DNA from: a virus
DNA length: 39,436 bases
Direction: 5' to 3' (one strand)
Virus record (IMG/VR): IMGVR_UViG_3300046557_000207
Location: 1 to 39,436 of that record
Made by a program: the position numbers and the translations under genes
The notes under the pieces: generated by a model
Told to the model about the DNA's origin: nothing
Database searches by the model: none
What the model saw: the letters and a program-made list of their open reading frames with translations, nothing else
Shown: positions 19,338-27,367 of the stretch, in pieces
How the letters are laid out: each line of letters begins with the position of its first letter
How positions within the stretch are numbered: position 1 is the stretch's first letter

Positions 19338-21318
19338 GGCTCGGAAGAGCAAGGAGTCCACCAATGGAAAAGCCAATAATCCCGGCGCCGCAGTCCGGAA
19401 GCCCGTTCGCCGCCCTAAGCCAGGAGTGGCAAAGGCTGCGCGCCGGCCTGCCGCCCCTAAAGCCCCGCCCAATGCGTTGGAGCGAGTATCTGCGTACGCT
19501 AGCGACGTGTTGGGCGGCAAGATCGTTGCAGGGCCTCACGTGCGAAATGCGTGCCGCCGCCATCTTCGTGACGTCGAATTCGGCAGCAAGCGCGGCATAT
19601 TCTTTGACCTAGCCAAGGCAGAGCACGCCTTCCGGTTCTTTGAGAAGGGCCTCAAGCTATCCGAAGGCCAGTTTGAGAATCAGCCGTTCTTGCTCGCGCC
19701 AATGCAGGCCTTTATCATTGGCTCGCTATTCGGCTGGAGGCGCAAGAACGGTCAAGGCGTATCCGTACGGCGGTTTCGTCGAGCGTATATCGAGATGGGC
19801 AAGGGGCAGGGCAAATCGCCGCTGGCTGGCGGCATTGGCCTATATGGCATGTGCGCCGACGGCGAGGCCGGATCGCAGATCTACGCCGCCGCAGCCAAGA
19901 AGGAGCAGGCCGACATTCTTTTCCGCGACGCCGTCAAGATGGTTCGCCAGTCTCCGTTGCTGTCGGCCGTCATCAAGGCGTCGGGCGGCATGGGGAAGGA
20001 ATTCAACCTCGCGCACCATAAGTCGCAATCATTCTTCCGGCCGATCTCGAAAGAGGCTGGCAAGACCGGCTCCGGCCCGCGTCCGCACTTCGCCCTTTGC
20101 GACGAGGTGCACGAGCATCCGGACCGCTCGATAATGGATATGCTTGAGCGCGGCTTCAAGTTTCGCCAGAATCCCTTGCTGTTGATGATTACCAACTCAG
20201 GTAGCGACCGCAACTCTATCTGTTGGGAAGAGCACGAGCACGCCGTTAAGGTCTGCGCTGGCACGGTCGCGCCTGACGACGTCTTTACGTATGTCGGCGA
20301 GGATATCGACGATTCGACGTTTGCCTATGTCTGCGCGCTCGATAAAGGCGACGACCCGCTTACGGACCCGTCATGCTGGATTAAGGCCAATCCCATGCTA
20401 GGCGTTATCCTGACTGAGGAATACATTGCCGGCGTCGCTAAGCAGGCCAGGGATATGCCGGGCAAGCGCAACGGCATTCTGCGGCTGCACTTCTGCCAAT
20501 GGACCGATTCGGACGAAGGGTGGATGAATCGCGAAATGATTGACGCGGCTATGGAGGAATTCGACCCGTACGAGATCCACAAGGGCAAGAATGTCTGCGC
20601 TGGCGTCGACCTTTCGGCCACGCGAGATTTAACGGCAATGGCCTTCGTCGTGAAGACTGGAATGAAGGTCTTGACGCGGGAAGACGGGGAGACAGTTTCG
20701 CTGCCGACCTTCGATTTGTGGATTGAGGCCTGGACGCCTAAGGGGACGCTCAAGGCGCGCTCTGAGGCTGACAAGGCCCCATATGAACTATGGGTTGAGC
20801 AAGGCTACCTCAAGGCCCCGCCTGGCGACCGCATCCGCATGGACCACGTTGTCGACCACCTCGTCAAAGTCGACGCAGAGATGACGGTTACTGGCGTCGC
20901 ATATGACCGCTACGCCTACGAGGCTTTCAAGATCGAATGCGAGGCGCGCGGGCTAACGCTTGACCACGTCGTGCATCCGCAGGGCGGGAAGGTTCGCGCC
21001 AAACCGGAGCCGGAAAAGATCGAAGCGGCTAAGGCTGCAGGCGTCGAGCCTCCTCAAGGTCTATGGATGCCAGGAAGTATTTCTCTGTTTGAGGACGCTA
21101 TTCTTGACGGACGCCTCCGCATCCGTAAAAGTCCTCTCACAATGACCGCGCTAATGGGAGCGGCCTTTGACCATGATGCGCTTGATAACCGATGGTTTGT
21201 AAAAACCAAGGCTAGCGTGCGCATTGACCCTGCAGTCGCCGCCGCAATGGCAATCGGACTTTCTAACGAAAACTCGGTTGTCAAAAAAGAAAAGGCTTAC
21301 CAACTGATAATCATCTGA
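19294..21318 (+). CDS. terL: Terminase large subunit, HK97/Terminase_1 type
   Basis: A 674-residue packaging motor with ATPase and nuclease domains. The first 60 residues are an unusual Lys/Pro/Ala-rich extension; the family core begins near 67 (AYASDVLGGKIVAGPHVR). Walker A is GKGQGKS (169-175), Walker B ends in CDEVHEH (269-275, Asp270-Glu271), and the coupling motif is MITNSGSDRN (298-307). The RNase H-like nuclease starts at CAGVDLSATRD (Asp439), with VAYDRYAYE further on. ATG 19294 overlaps terS by 44 nt and has only a weak GAAGAG ribosome site, so the true start is less certain than the gene; no other in-frame ATG occurs before the core. Members of this class cut cos with a partner HNH protein, matching the gene at 15417. 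Confidence 0.95.
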   Translation: MTTKKTTTISSVNPKARKSKESTNGKANNPGAAVRKPVRRPKPGVAKAARRPAAPKAPPNALERVSAYASDVLGGKIVAGPHVRNACRRHLRDVEFGSKRGIFFDLAKAEHAFRFFEKGLKLSEGQFENQPFLLAPMQAFIIGSLFGWRRKNGQGVSVRRFRRAYIEMGKGQGKSPLAGGIGLYGMCADGEAGSQIYAAAAKKEQADILFRDAVKMVRQSPLLSAVIKASGGMGKEFNLAHHKSQSFFRPISKEAGKTGSGPRPHFALCDEVHEHPDRSIMDMLERGFKFRQNPLLLMITNSGSDRNSICWEEHEHAVKVCAGTVAPDDVFTYVGEDIDDSTFAYVCALDKGDDPLTDPSCWIKANPMLGVILTEEYIAGVAKQARDMPGKRNGILRLHFCQWTDSDEGWMNREMIDAAMEEFDPYEIHKGKNVCAGVDLSATRDLTAMAFVVKTGMKVLTREDGETVSLPTFDLWIEAWTPKGTLKARSEADKAPYELWVEQGYLKAPPGDRIRMDHVVDHLVKVDAEMTVTGVAYDRYAYEAFKIECEARGLTLDHVVHPQGGKVRAKPEPEKIEAAKAAGVEPPQGLWMPGSISLFEDAILDGRLRIRKSPLTMTALMGAAFDHDALDNRWFVKTKASVRIDPAVAAAMAIGLSNENSVVKKEKAYQLIII

Positions 21319-21353
21319 GGTTAGCCGGCGACAACCAAACATTGGAGGCCGTC

Positions 21354-21359
21354 ATGTAA
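21354..21359 (+). other. Start-stop element ATG-TAA with strong ribosome site
   Basis: GGAGG at 21344-21348 is followed 5 nt later by ATG and immediately by TAA. It lies in the 83-nt gap between terL and the protease/capsid gene. It may be a relic of a deleted gene or a functional minigene that holds ribosomes. Confidence 0.3.
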
Positions 21360-21401
21360 AAGCTTTCGAAATGCCAAGCACTTGATACGAAAGGACAAAC
21401 A

Positions 21402-23408
21402 TTGAAAAAGCTGTTGGACAAAACGAAAAAGCAAACTGCCTTTTCGCTGCTTACGGTCAAGGACGTCAGCGCTACGCCGGGCAAGGCCACGGTTATTACC
21501 GGCATCGCCACAACCCCTACGCCAGACCGAGTCGACGATATCGTTGAACCGCTTGGCGTGACGTTCAAAAACCCACTGCCCCTCTTGTGGCAGCACGACA
21601 TGTGCGCACCTATCGGCACTGTCGTTTTCGACGCACCGACCGCCAAGGGAATTACTTTCACCGCGACCATTCCATACGTCGAGGAGGAGGGCGATCTCAA
21701 GGACAGGATCGACGAAGCCGTGCAGTCCGTAAAGTACGGTCTTGTACGCGGCGTTTCAATCGGCTTCCGGCCGCTTGAATACAATTGGATGGAGGACGGA
21801 GGTATTCGTTTCGTCGAATCCGAAGTTTACGAGCTTAGCCTCGTGACCATTCCGGCCAACGCAGATGCTACCATAGACTCTGTGAAGGCCATGTTCAAAA
21901 CCAATGCGTCGGCCGCGATTGGCCAGCGGCGCAGCGGAGTAAAGGCCGGCGTTTCGGTCACCACAAAGTCAGCAAAATCGAAACAGCCGGTTTCGATTAT
22001 TTCCAAAAAGGAGACACCCTTGGAAGCTATCAAGAAACAGATCGAAGATTTCCTGGAATCCAAGTCGCTCAAGAGCGACCGACAGGCGGAAATCATCAAG
22101 GATGCATCAGGCTCGACTTTCGACGACGCGCAGTCGGCTGAATTCGACGGCCTGGAGGAGGAAATCGAGGCCATCGACAGCCATGTCAAGCGCCTCGAAA
22201 GCACCCTGAAGCGCATCGAAGCCAACGCCTCGACGGCAAAGCCCGTCAACAAGAGCACCTCCGTTGCTGCCGGCTCCGCGACCCGTTCGCATGCCGTCGC
22301 CAAGAACACGGAAACGCTTGACAAGGGCATTCGGTTCGCTCGTTGGGCAATCTGCCTGGCGTCCGCAAAGGGCAACCTCATGCAGGCCCAACAGATCGCC
22401 GCCAATCGTTACGGCGACGACGAGGATATCAACCTCGCCATGAAGGCCGCTGTTGCTGCAGGCTCGACGACTGACCCGACTTGGGCCGGCCCGCTCGTGT
22501 TCATGTATCAGCGTTTCGCAGGCGACTTCGTCGAGTTTCTGCGTCCGCAGACGATCATCGGCAAATTCGGCCAGAACGGCATTCCCGGTCTGCGTCACGT
22601 GCCCTTCAATATCTCCATCGTCGGCCAGACTTCGGGCGGCTCGGGCTATTGGGTGGGTGAAGGCCAGGCGAAGCCGCTCACCAAGTTTGACTTCAACGAG
22701 ATTCATCTCCGTTGGGCCAAGGTTGCGAATATCGCCGTCCTGACGCAGGAGCTTGTCCGCTTCTCGAATCCGGCCGCCGAAGCACTCGTCCGCAACTCGC
22801 TTGCTGATGCGCTGATTGCTCGCCTCGATACCGACTTTGTCGACCCTGCAAAGGCACTCGTCGCCAACATCTCGCCTGCTTCGATCACCAACGGCGTGAC
22901 CGGCGTTGCGTCGAGTGGCAACGATGCGGCTGCAGTTCGTCAGGACGTCAAGGCTCTCTTCACGAAGTACATTCAGGCGAACCAGACTCCGACGAACGGC
23001 GTTTGGATCATGTCGGGCGTCAACGCTCTTGCGCTGTCCCTCATGATTACCCCGCTTGGTACTCGTGAATTCCCCGGCATTACGATGATGGGCGGCGTAT
23101 TCGAAGGCCTGCCGGTTATCGTGTCGGAATACACGCCTCCTGGCACTGTCATCCTGGCCAACGCTTCGGACATCTATCTGTCGGACGACGGACAGGTTGT
23201 CATCGACGCCTCTTCGGAAGCGACTCTCCAGATGGATACGGCGCCGACGCAGGCCGGCCTCCCGGCTACCCCGACCACGGGCGTTTCCATGTTCCAGACC
23301 AACAGCATTGCACTTCGTGCGGAGCGTTGGATCAACTGGCAGAAGCGCCGCGCCGAAGCCGTCCAGATGCTGACCGGCGTTGCTTGGGGCGACCCTGTTA
23401 CCCCCTAA
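21402..23408 (+). CDS. Prohead protease-scaffold-major capsid fusion (HK97 fold); TTG start
   Basis: A 668-residue polyprotein. Residues 1-165 are the HK97-family (U35) prohead protease: WQHD with His65 and GLVRGVSIGF with Ser119 are the expected catalytic pair, followed by ESEVYELSLVTIPANADA. Residues about 207-285 are a charged helical delta/scaffold domain (AIKKQIEDFLESKSLKSDRQ). Residues about 300-668 are the HK97-fold capsid protein (DFVEFLRPQTII, YWVGEGQAKP, and a C-terminal RAERWINWQKRRAEA). Protease and capsid are normally separate genes; here they share one frame. TTG 21402 has AAAGGA 6 nt upstream. A second internal start at 22020 may give the capsid alone. Self-cleavage between domains during head maturation is expected for the family. 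Confidence 0.93.
   Translation: MKKLLDKTKKQTAFSLLTVKDVSATPGKATVITGIATTPTPDRVDDIVEPLGVTFKNPLPLLWQHDMCAPIGTVVFDAPTAKGITFTATIPYVEEEGDLKDRIDEAVQSVKYGLVRGVSIGFRPLEYNWMEDGGIRFVESEVYELSLVTIPANADATIDSVKAMFKTNASAAIGQRRSGVKAGVSVTTKSAKSKQPVSIISKKETPLEAIKKQIEDFLESKSLKSDRQAEIIKDASGSTFDDAQSAEFDGLEEEIEAIDSHVKRLESTLKRIEANASTAKPVNKSTSVAAGSATRSHAVAKNTETLDKGIRFARWAICLASAKGNLMQAQQIAANRYGDDEDINLAMKAAVAAGSTTDPTWAGPLVFMYQRFAGDFVEFLRPQTIIGKFGQNGIPGLRHVPFNISIVGQTSGGSGYWVGEGQAKPLTKFDFNEIHLRWAKVANIAVLTQELVRFSNPAAEALVRNSLADALIARLDTDFVDPAKALVANISPASITNGVTGVASSGNDAAAVRQDVKALFTKYIQANQTPTNGVWIMSGVNALALSLMITPLGTREFPGITMMGGVFEGLPVIVSEYTPPGTVILANASDIYLSDDGQVVIDASSEATLQMDTAPTQAGLPATPTTGVSMFQTNSIALRAERWINWQKRRAEAVQMLTGVAWGDPVTP
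22020..23408 (+). CDS. Possible nested capsid gene from internal TTG start
   Basis: Within the fusion frame, AAAAAGGAG (22005-22013) lies 6 nt before TTG 22020, a better ribosome site than that of many genes here. Starting there gives a 462-residue protein of delta domain plus capsid, without the protease, close to the usual size of an HK97-type capsid precursor. This would let capsid be made in excess over protease, as internal starts do for scaffold proteins in other phages. The KKE codons could create the site by chance, so this is a hypothesis. Confidence 0.5.
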   Translation: MEAIKKQIEDFLESKSLKSDRQAEIIKDASGSTFDDAQSAEFDGLEEEIEAIDSHVKRLESTLKRIEANASTAKPVNKSTSVAAGSATRSHAVAKNTETLDKGIRFARWAICLASAKGNLMQAQQIAANRYGDDEDINLAMKAAVAAGSTTDPTWAGPLVFMYQRFAGDFVEFLRPQTIIGKFGQNGIPGLRHVPFNISIVGQTSGGSGYWVGEGQAKPLTKFDFNEIHLRWAKVANIAVLTQELVRFSNPAAEALVRNSLADALIARLDTDFVDPAKALVANISPASITNGVTGVASSGNDAAAVRQDVKALFTKYIQANQTPTNGVWIMSGVNALALSLMITPLGTREFPGITMMGGVFEGLPVIVSEYTPPGTVILANASDIYLSDDGQVVIDASSEATLQMDTAPTQAGLPATPTTGVSMFQTNSIALRAERWINWQKRRAEAVQMLTGVAWGDPVTP

Positions 23409-23433
23409 TACCTAGGGGTTAGCCTTTGACAAG

Positions 23434-23459
23434 GCCCGCGCCAATCCCCTGGCGCGGGC
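23434..23459 (+). other. GC-rich hairpin after the capsid gene
   Basis: A perfect 10-bp stem, GCCCGCGCCA (23434-23443) with TGGCGCGGGC (23450-23459), loop ATCCCC. No T tract follows. A smaller CCCCTA/TAGGGG hairpin lies just before it (23402-23418). They may protect the 3' end of the capsid message or attenuate downstream transcription. Confidence 0.65.
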
Positions 23460-23482
23460 TATTCCATAAGAGGAGACCGAAA

Positions 23483-23764
23483 ATGGTAAAGCTTATCGCC
23501 ACAAAAGCCCATTCGTACGGAACGAATTTCCACAAAGTCGGCGCCACCTATGAAGCCGCGACGGATCTTCACGCGAAGCTCATGATTCAGTTTGGCAATG
23601 CCAAGCTTGCCGAAGCAAACCCCGCCGACGAGCTGTCGGAGCTGCGCGCGAAATACGAGGCGCTGTCGGGCAAGAAGGCGCATCACCTTTGGAAGGTCGC
23701 GCGCCTGGCCGACGAGATCGCCGCAGTTACGCCGGCCGTCGAGCCCGTAGCGGCTTCGGAATAA
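23483..23764 (+). CDS. Small protein after the capsid gene, possible head accessory
   Basis: A 93-residue protein starting at ATG 23483 behind AAGAGGAGACCGAA. The N-terminal part is beta-like and basic (VKLIATKAHSYGTNFHKVG); the rest is helical with LSELRAKYEALSG. Small genes after the capsid often encode head decoration or completion proteins, and the opening resembles that type, but I cannot assign it with certainty. Confidence 0.55.
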   Translation: MVKLIATKAHSYGTNFHKVGATYEAATDLHAKLMIQFGNAKLAEANPADELSELRAKYEALSGKKAHHLWKVARLADEIAAVTPAVEPVAASE

Positions 23765-23783
23765 TCCAGACAAGGAGTCGGGA

Positions 23784-25214
23784 ATGTTTGAATTCATCGG
23801 CAAAGCCGCCTTGCGGATAGCCAAAAGCCTACACGTGCCCGGCTCTATGGGCAACTGGTATCCTATCGTCCGCGAAGGGTTTGCCGGCGCATGGCAGCAA
23901 AATATCGAGATCCGGCAAGATACCGTGCTTTCGTACAGCGCGGTTTACGCGTGCATGACGCTCATTGCCAGCGATATTGCCAAGCTTGGAATCAAGCTCG
24001 TCGTCGCATCGCAGGGCGTTTGGCTTGAGACGAGCAATCCGGCGTACTCGCCAGTGCTTCGCAAGCCCAATCCAAACCAGACTCGAATACAGTTCGTCGA
24101 GAATTGGATTCTTTCGAAGCTGACGAACGGCAACACGTACGTTTTGAAGGTGCGGGATGCACGCGGAGTCGTTTCGCAGCTTCGCATCCTTGACCCGTGC
24201 CGCGTCCAGCCAATGATTTCCGACAACGGCGATATATTCTATCAGCTCACGACGGACAATTTCGCCGGCCTGGAGCCTGAGGATCAATTGCTAGTTCCGG
24301 CAAGTGAAATCATCCACGACAGGTTCAATTGCATCTTTCACCCGCTCGTCGGCGTCTCCCCGATCTACGCTTGTGGCCTTGCCGCCATGGCTGGCACGTT
24401 CATTACGGAAAATAGCGCCAAGCTCTTCCGCAATGGCCAGAAAATGCCAGGCATCCTTAGCGCTCCTGGCGCAATCGGCGACGACACTGCGGCCCGCCTT
24501 AAGGCCCATTGGGAAGCAAACTATGTCGGCCCCGAAAGCTTCGGCAAGGTTGCCGTTCTTGGCGACGGGCTCAAGTACGAGTCCATGGCTATGACGTCTG
24601 CCGACGCGCAGCTTATCGAGCAATTGAAATGGACGGCCGAAACCGTTTGCTCGACGTTTCACGTTCCGACGTGGAAAGTCGGAGTTGCAGCCATGCCAGC
24701 CTATGGCAATATCCAGAATTTCAACATCGACTATTATGGCACGTGCCTGCAGTCGTTGATTGAAGCCATGGAGCTTTGCCTTGACGAAGGTCTAGGCCTC
24801 CCGTCCTGGCTTGGTATTGAGGTTGACGTCGACGGCTTGATGCGCATGGATACGCAGAGCTTGATTTCCGCCCTTGGCGAAGCGACGACGAAAGGCATCA
24901 TGGAGCCCGACGAGGCCCGCCGCAAGCTCAACCTTAAGCCGACCAAGGGTGGCAATGCTGTCTACATGCAGCAACAGAATTTCAGCCTCGCCGCGCTGGC
25001 CAAGCGGGACGCCGGAGCCGACCCATTCGGGACAGCGAAGCCGACGCCTGTAGCTGCCCCGCCAGCGGCTTCCGACAATTCGACGGCCGATCAATCGACC
25101 GTGGACGCAAACGCCGCCGACGCCGCCGCCAAGGCTGTAGAAACCGACACGGCCGAAGCCTTAGAGCTGTTGCTCTTCCGCTTGAAGTCCGTCCAGAAGG
25201 AGTTTGAAAATTGA
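23784..25214 (+). CDS. Portal protein, HK97 family
   Basis: A 476-residue portal, the dodecameric ring through which DNA enters and leaves the head. Typical features are YSAVYACMTLIASDIAKL (51-68), the NPNQTRIQF and LTNGNTYVLKVRDARG blocks, SEIIHDRFNC then LVGVSPIYACG, TAETVCSTFHVP with IQNFNIDYYGT, and the C-terminal EPDEARRKLNL. The Ala/Asp-rich tail after about residue 410 is low in complexity. ATG 23784 follows AAGGAGTCGGGA. Its position after, rather than before, the capsid gene is unusual for this family. Confidence 0.93.
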   Translation: MFEFIGKAALRIAKSLHVPGSMGNWYPIVREGFAGAWQQNIEIRQDTVLSYSAVYACMTLIASDIAKLGIKLVVASQGVWLETSNPAYSPVLRKPNPNQTRIQFVENWILSKLTNGNTYVLKVRDARGVVSQLRILDPCRVQPMISDNGDIFYQLTTDNFAGLEPEDQLLVPASEIIHDRFNCIFHPLVGVSPIYACGLAAMAGTFITENSAKLFRNGQKMPGILSAPGAIGDDTAARLKAHWEANYVGPESFGKVAVLGDGLKYESMAMTSADAQLIEQLKWTAETVCSTFHVPTWKVGVAAMPAYGNIQNFNIDYYGTCLQSLIEAMELCLDEGLGLPSWLGIEVDVDGLMRMDTQSLISALGEATTKGIMEPDEARRKLNLKPTKGGNAVYMQQQNFSLAALAKRDAGADPFGTAKPTPVAAPPAASDNSTADQSTVDANAADAAAKAVETDTAEALELLLFRLKSVQKEFEN

Positions 25215-26533
25215 AGATGGAAATTATCAAGGCCCTCGACGAGATCGTTGATACGGTCAAGGCCACGGTTCGCTCCGCAGTCGACCCGCTCAAGAAGGAT
25301 ATTGCGACGCTGCATATGTCGATAAAGTCTATCGTCGGCCGCGTCGAGGAGGTTGCCACGAAGGCGCTCGAAAACTTCAAGGCGGTTTCCGACGACGTTG
25401 CGTCGCTTTCCGTCGAGATTGACGGCACGCGCAAGGCCGCAGTCGACAGCCTCCTTGCCCTTGAGGAGAAGATTGCCACGGTAACGCGCTTTCGCGACAG
25501 CGACCGCGTCGACATCAACGAGGCAGAGCAAGCAATAAGTTCCGCAGAGCGGGCAATTGGGCAGCTTCAAGAGGAGGTTGTCAATCTGTCGACGACGCGC
25601 CTAGCATCTGTCGAGTCGGATCTTGCCGAAATCGCGAAAGGCCTTATGGACCCGGATGCGAACATTGCCGACATCATGCAACAGATTCAGAACGTCAACG
25701 ACGTCTTGAACGCTCATACATCTGATTTGCATCGTATCGGCACGCTCATTGCTACGCCGCCAGCGCCAGGCGTCAACGGCGTTGACGGCAAGAGCGTTAC
25801 GAGCGCCGACATGAACGACGATGGCGAGTTGCTTATCGAGATCGGCGGCGACGTCCAGCACAATGTTGGCCGCGTCAAGGGTTACGATGGCAAGGACGGC
25901 GCCGGTATCCAGAATATCACCGTCGACGCCGACGGCGCGGCTCATGTGTTGCTGTCGGACGGCCGCTCTATCGCCGTGGCAAACTTTACCGGACCGGCCG
26001 GCAACAACGGCCAGGACGGCGCCAAGGGCCAAGACGGCGTTAACCTCGCCGGCTTCGTAATCGACCGCGACGGCCACGCGCACGCCACCTTGAGCAATGG
26101 CGAGCTGAAAGACCTTGGCCCCGTCGTCGGCCAGGACGGCGCTCCCGGCAAGGATGGCCAGGACGGCATTGGATTCGATGACTTGACAGTTGAGCACGAC
26201 GGCGAGCGGGGCTTTTCGCTCAAGTTCGTTCGCGGCGACGTCGTCAAAGCCTTCGATTTCAGCATTCCGCTTCCGCTGTACCGTGGCGTATTCGACGAGG
26301 CCAAGGCGTACGAGCAAGGCGATATGGTGACATGGGGCGGCTCCATCTGGCACGCCAACGAAAAGCCATCGGGCAAGCCTGAGGTTTCCAAGTCCTGGCA
26401 GCTCGCCGTCAAGCACGGTCGCGAGGGCAAGAAGGGCCTAGACGGCGCGAACGGCAAGGACGGCCCACGCGGCGAGCCTGGCCGGTCTGGACGCGATCTA
26501 ACGCAGATGGGGCAGGATGGAAGCAAATGGTAG
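25211..26533 (+). CDS. Collagen-like coiled-coil protein with a carbohydrate-binding-like module; TTG start
   Basis: A 440-residue protein, TTGA-coupled to the portal gene with AAGGAG 8 nt upstream. Residues 1-175 are coiled coil (TVKATVRSAVDPLKKD and so on). From about 185 come Gly-x-y stretches (PGVNGVDGKS, then GPAGNNGQDGAKGQDG) alternating with DGxAHVxLSDG units. Residues about 358-395 (YRGVFDEAKAYEQGDMVTWG, then SIWHANEKPSG) resemble a ChtBD3/CBM5-like binding module. The C-terminus holds nine Gly-x-y triplets. A trimeric fibre displayed on the virion is likely. Its place between portal and connectors suggests a head- or neck-associated fibre rather than a tail fibre; that is inference. 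Confidence 0.75.
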   Translation: MKMEIIKALDEIVDTVKATVRSAVDPLKKDIATLHMSIKSIVGRVEEVATKALENFKAVSDDVASLSVEIDGTRKAAVDSLLALEEKIATVTRFRDSDRVDINEAEQAISSAERAIGQLQEEVVNLSTTRLASVESDLAEIAKGLMDPDANIADIMQQIQNVNDVLNAHTSDLHRIGTLIATPPAPGVNGVDGKSVTSADMNDDGELLIEIGGDVQHNVGRVKGYDGKDGAGIQNITVDADGAAHVLLSDGRSIAVANFTGPAGNNGQDGAKGQDGVNLAGFVIDRDGHAHATLSNGELKDLGPVVGQDGAPGKDGQDGIGFDDLTVEHDGERGFSLKFVRGDVVKAFDFSIPLPLYRGVFDEAKAYEQGDMVTWGGSIWHANEKPSGKPEVSKSWQLAVKHGREGKKGLDGANGKDGPRGEPGRSGRDLTQMGQDGSKW

Positions 26534-26838
26534 ACCCGCTAGTAACTCTCGACGAAGCCAAGCGCCGGCTTAACGTCTATCACGAGGATCAAGACGACGA
26601 CATAAACGACGCCATCATGCAGGCAACCGCCGTCGTCCTCGACTACATCAAGAAGCCAGACGCCACGACGTTGACGGCGCCGCAGCTTCTTTGCGCGCAA
26701 GTTGGTTGCCTGCAGATGCTTCGGTTTATCTGGAATGGTGAAGACTCTGACGGCGTCAAGTACGTTCCCGCCGACGGCTACTTGCCGCAGGCCGTTACGA
26801 CGGTCTTGCATCGCCTTCGTGATCCGGCGCTAGCCTAA
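26527..26838 (+). CDS. Head-tail connector, gp6-like
   Basis: A 103-residue helical protein typical of the HK97 gp6 / Phage_connect_1 class that docks under the portal. The opening TLDEAKRRLNVYHEDQDDDI is diagnostic (an L-x-E-A-K-x-x-L start, then D-D-x-I), followed by helices including AVVLDYIKK and LLCAQVGCLQMLRFIW. ATG 26527 overlaps the collagen-like gene by 7 nt. Followed by TAATG coupling to the next small gene. Confidence 0.85.
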   Translation: MVDPLVTLDEAKRRLNVYHEDQDDDINDAIMQATAVVLDYIKKPDATTLTAPQLLCAQVGCLQMLRFIWNGEDSDGVKYVPADGYLPQAVTTVLHRLRDPALA

Positions 26839-27017
26839 TGTGGTGCCGATTCCTTCATGATTGGGATTGGCGAACGCAGCGTTTCACAATCGCCTATCGG
26901 GCGGGAATGGACATAAACATTCCAAGGGTGGCGGCCGAACAAGCCGTTTCCCTTGGCAAGGCAGTCCGGATAACCCGCAAAAACCGCAATGATCCATTCG
27001 AGGAAATCGCCACATGA
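26838..27017 (+). CDS. Small hypothetical protein in the connector cluster
   Basis: A 59-residue basic protein starting at ATG 26838 (TAATG overlap) and ending in an ATGA overlap with the head-tail adaptor. It opens with a Trp-rich stretch (MWCRFLHDWDWRTQRFTIAY) and has an Arg/Lys-rich C-terminal half. The perfect tiling between two connector genes is the main evidence. Function unknown; a head-completion accessory is possible. Confidence 0.65.
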   Translation: MWCRFLHDWDWRTQRFTIAYRAGMDINIPRVAAEQAVSLGKAVRITRKNRNDPFEEIAT

Positions 27018-27367
27018 CGAATTCAGGCAATCTTGGCATGCTCTATCAATTCCAGCGGCGCACGGCGGCCGACGATGGTTTCGGCACTGTCACGCCTGGC
27101 GCCGGCCCGTGGGAGAACGTCTTCAAGGCTGCAGGCCAGCCGACGCCATTGACGCGCCGTGGCGGCGAGAAGATGACGGAGGGGCTACTGCTCGGCAACA
27201 TGCCTTATAGCGTGCGCATTCGCTATAGCCCGACTACGCGGGCAGTCGATTCCACCTGGCGGGCCATCGACCGTGAAGGCAAGGTTTACAACGTCAACGC
27301 CGTGGCAGACTCCGACGGCAAGCGCCGCTGGATTGACGTTGTCATGACATCAGGCGAGGCCACATAA
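27014..27367 (+). CDS. Head-tail adaptor/stopper, gp16-like
   Basis: A 117-residue protein of the phage head-tail joining class (SPP1 gp16-like). It is beta-barrel rich, with LYQFQRRTAADDGFGTV, then the family's central PYSVRIRYSPTTRAVDSTW and a closing VYNVNAVADSDGKRRWIDV. It closes the DNA channel and bridges the connector ring to the tail. Coupled on both sides (ATGA upstream, TAATG downstream). Confidence 0.85.
   Translation: MTNSGNLGMLYQFQRRTAADDGFGTVTPGAGPWENVFKAAGQPTPLTRRGGEKMTEGLLLGNMPYSVRIRYSPTTRAVDSTWRAIDREGKVYNVNAVADSDGKRRWIDVVMTSGEAT

Noticed and set aside
19364-19612. 82-residue frame starting at ATG 19364 behind GGAG
   Set aside because: It lies in another frame inside terL, whose core motifs are in the frame starting at 19294; a good ribosome site alone does not outweigh that.
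25601-26416. 271-residue - strand open frame
   Set aside because: Antisense to the Gly-x-y repeats, whose repetitive codons suppress stops on the other strand.
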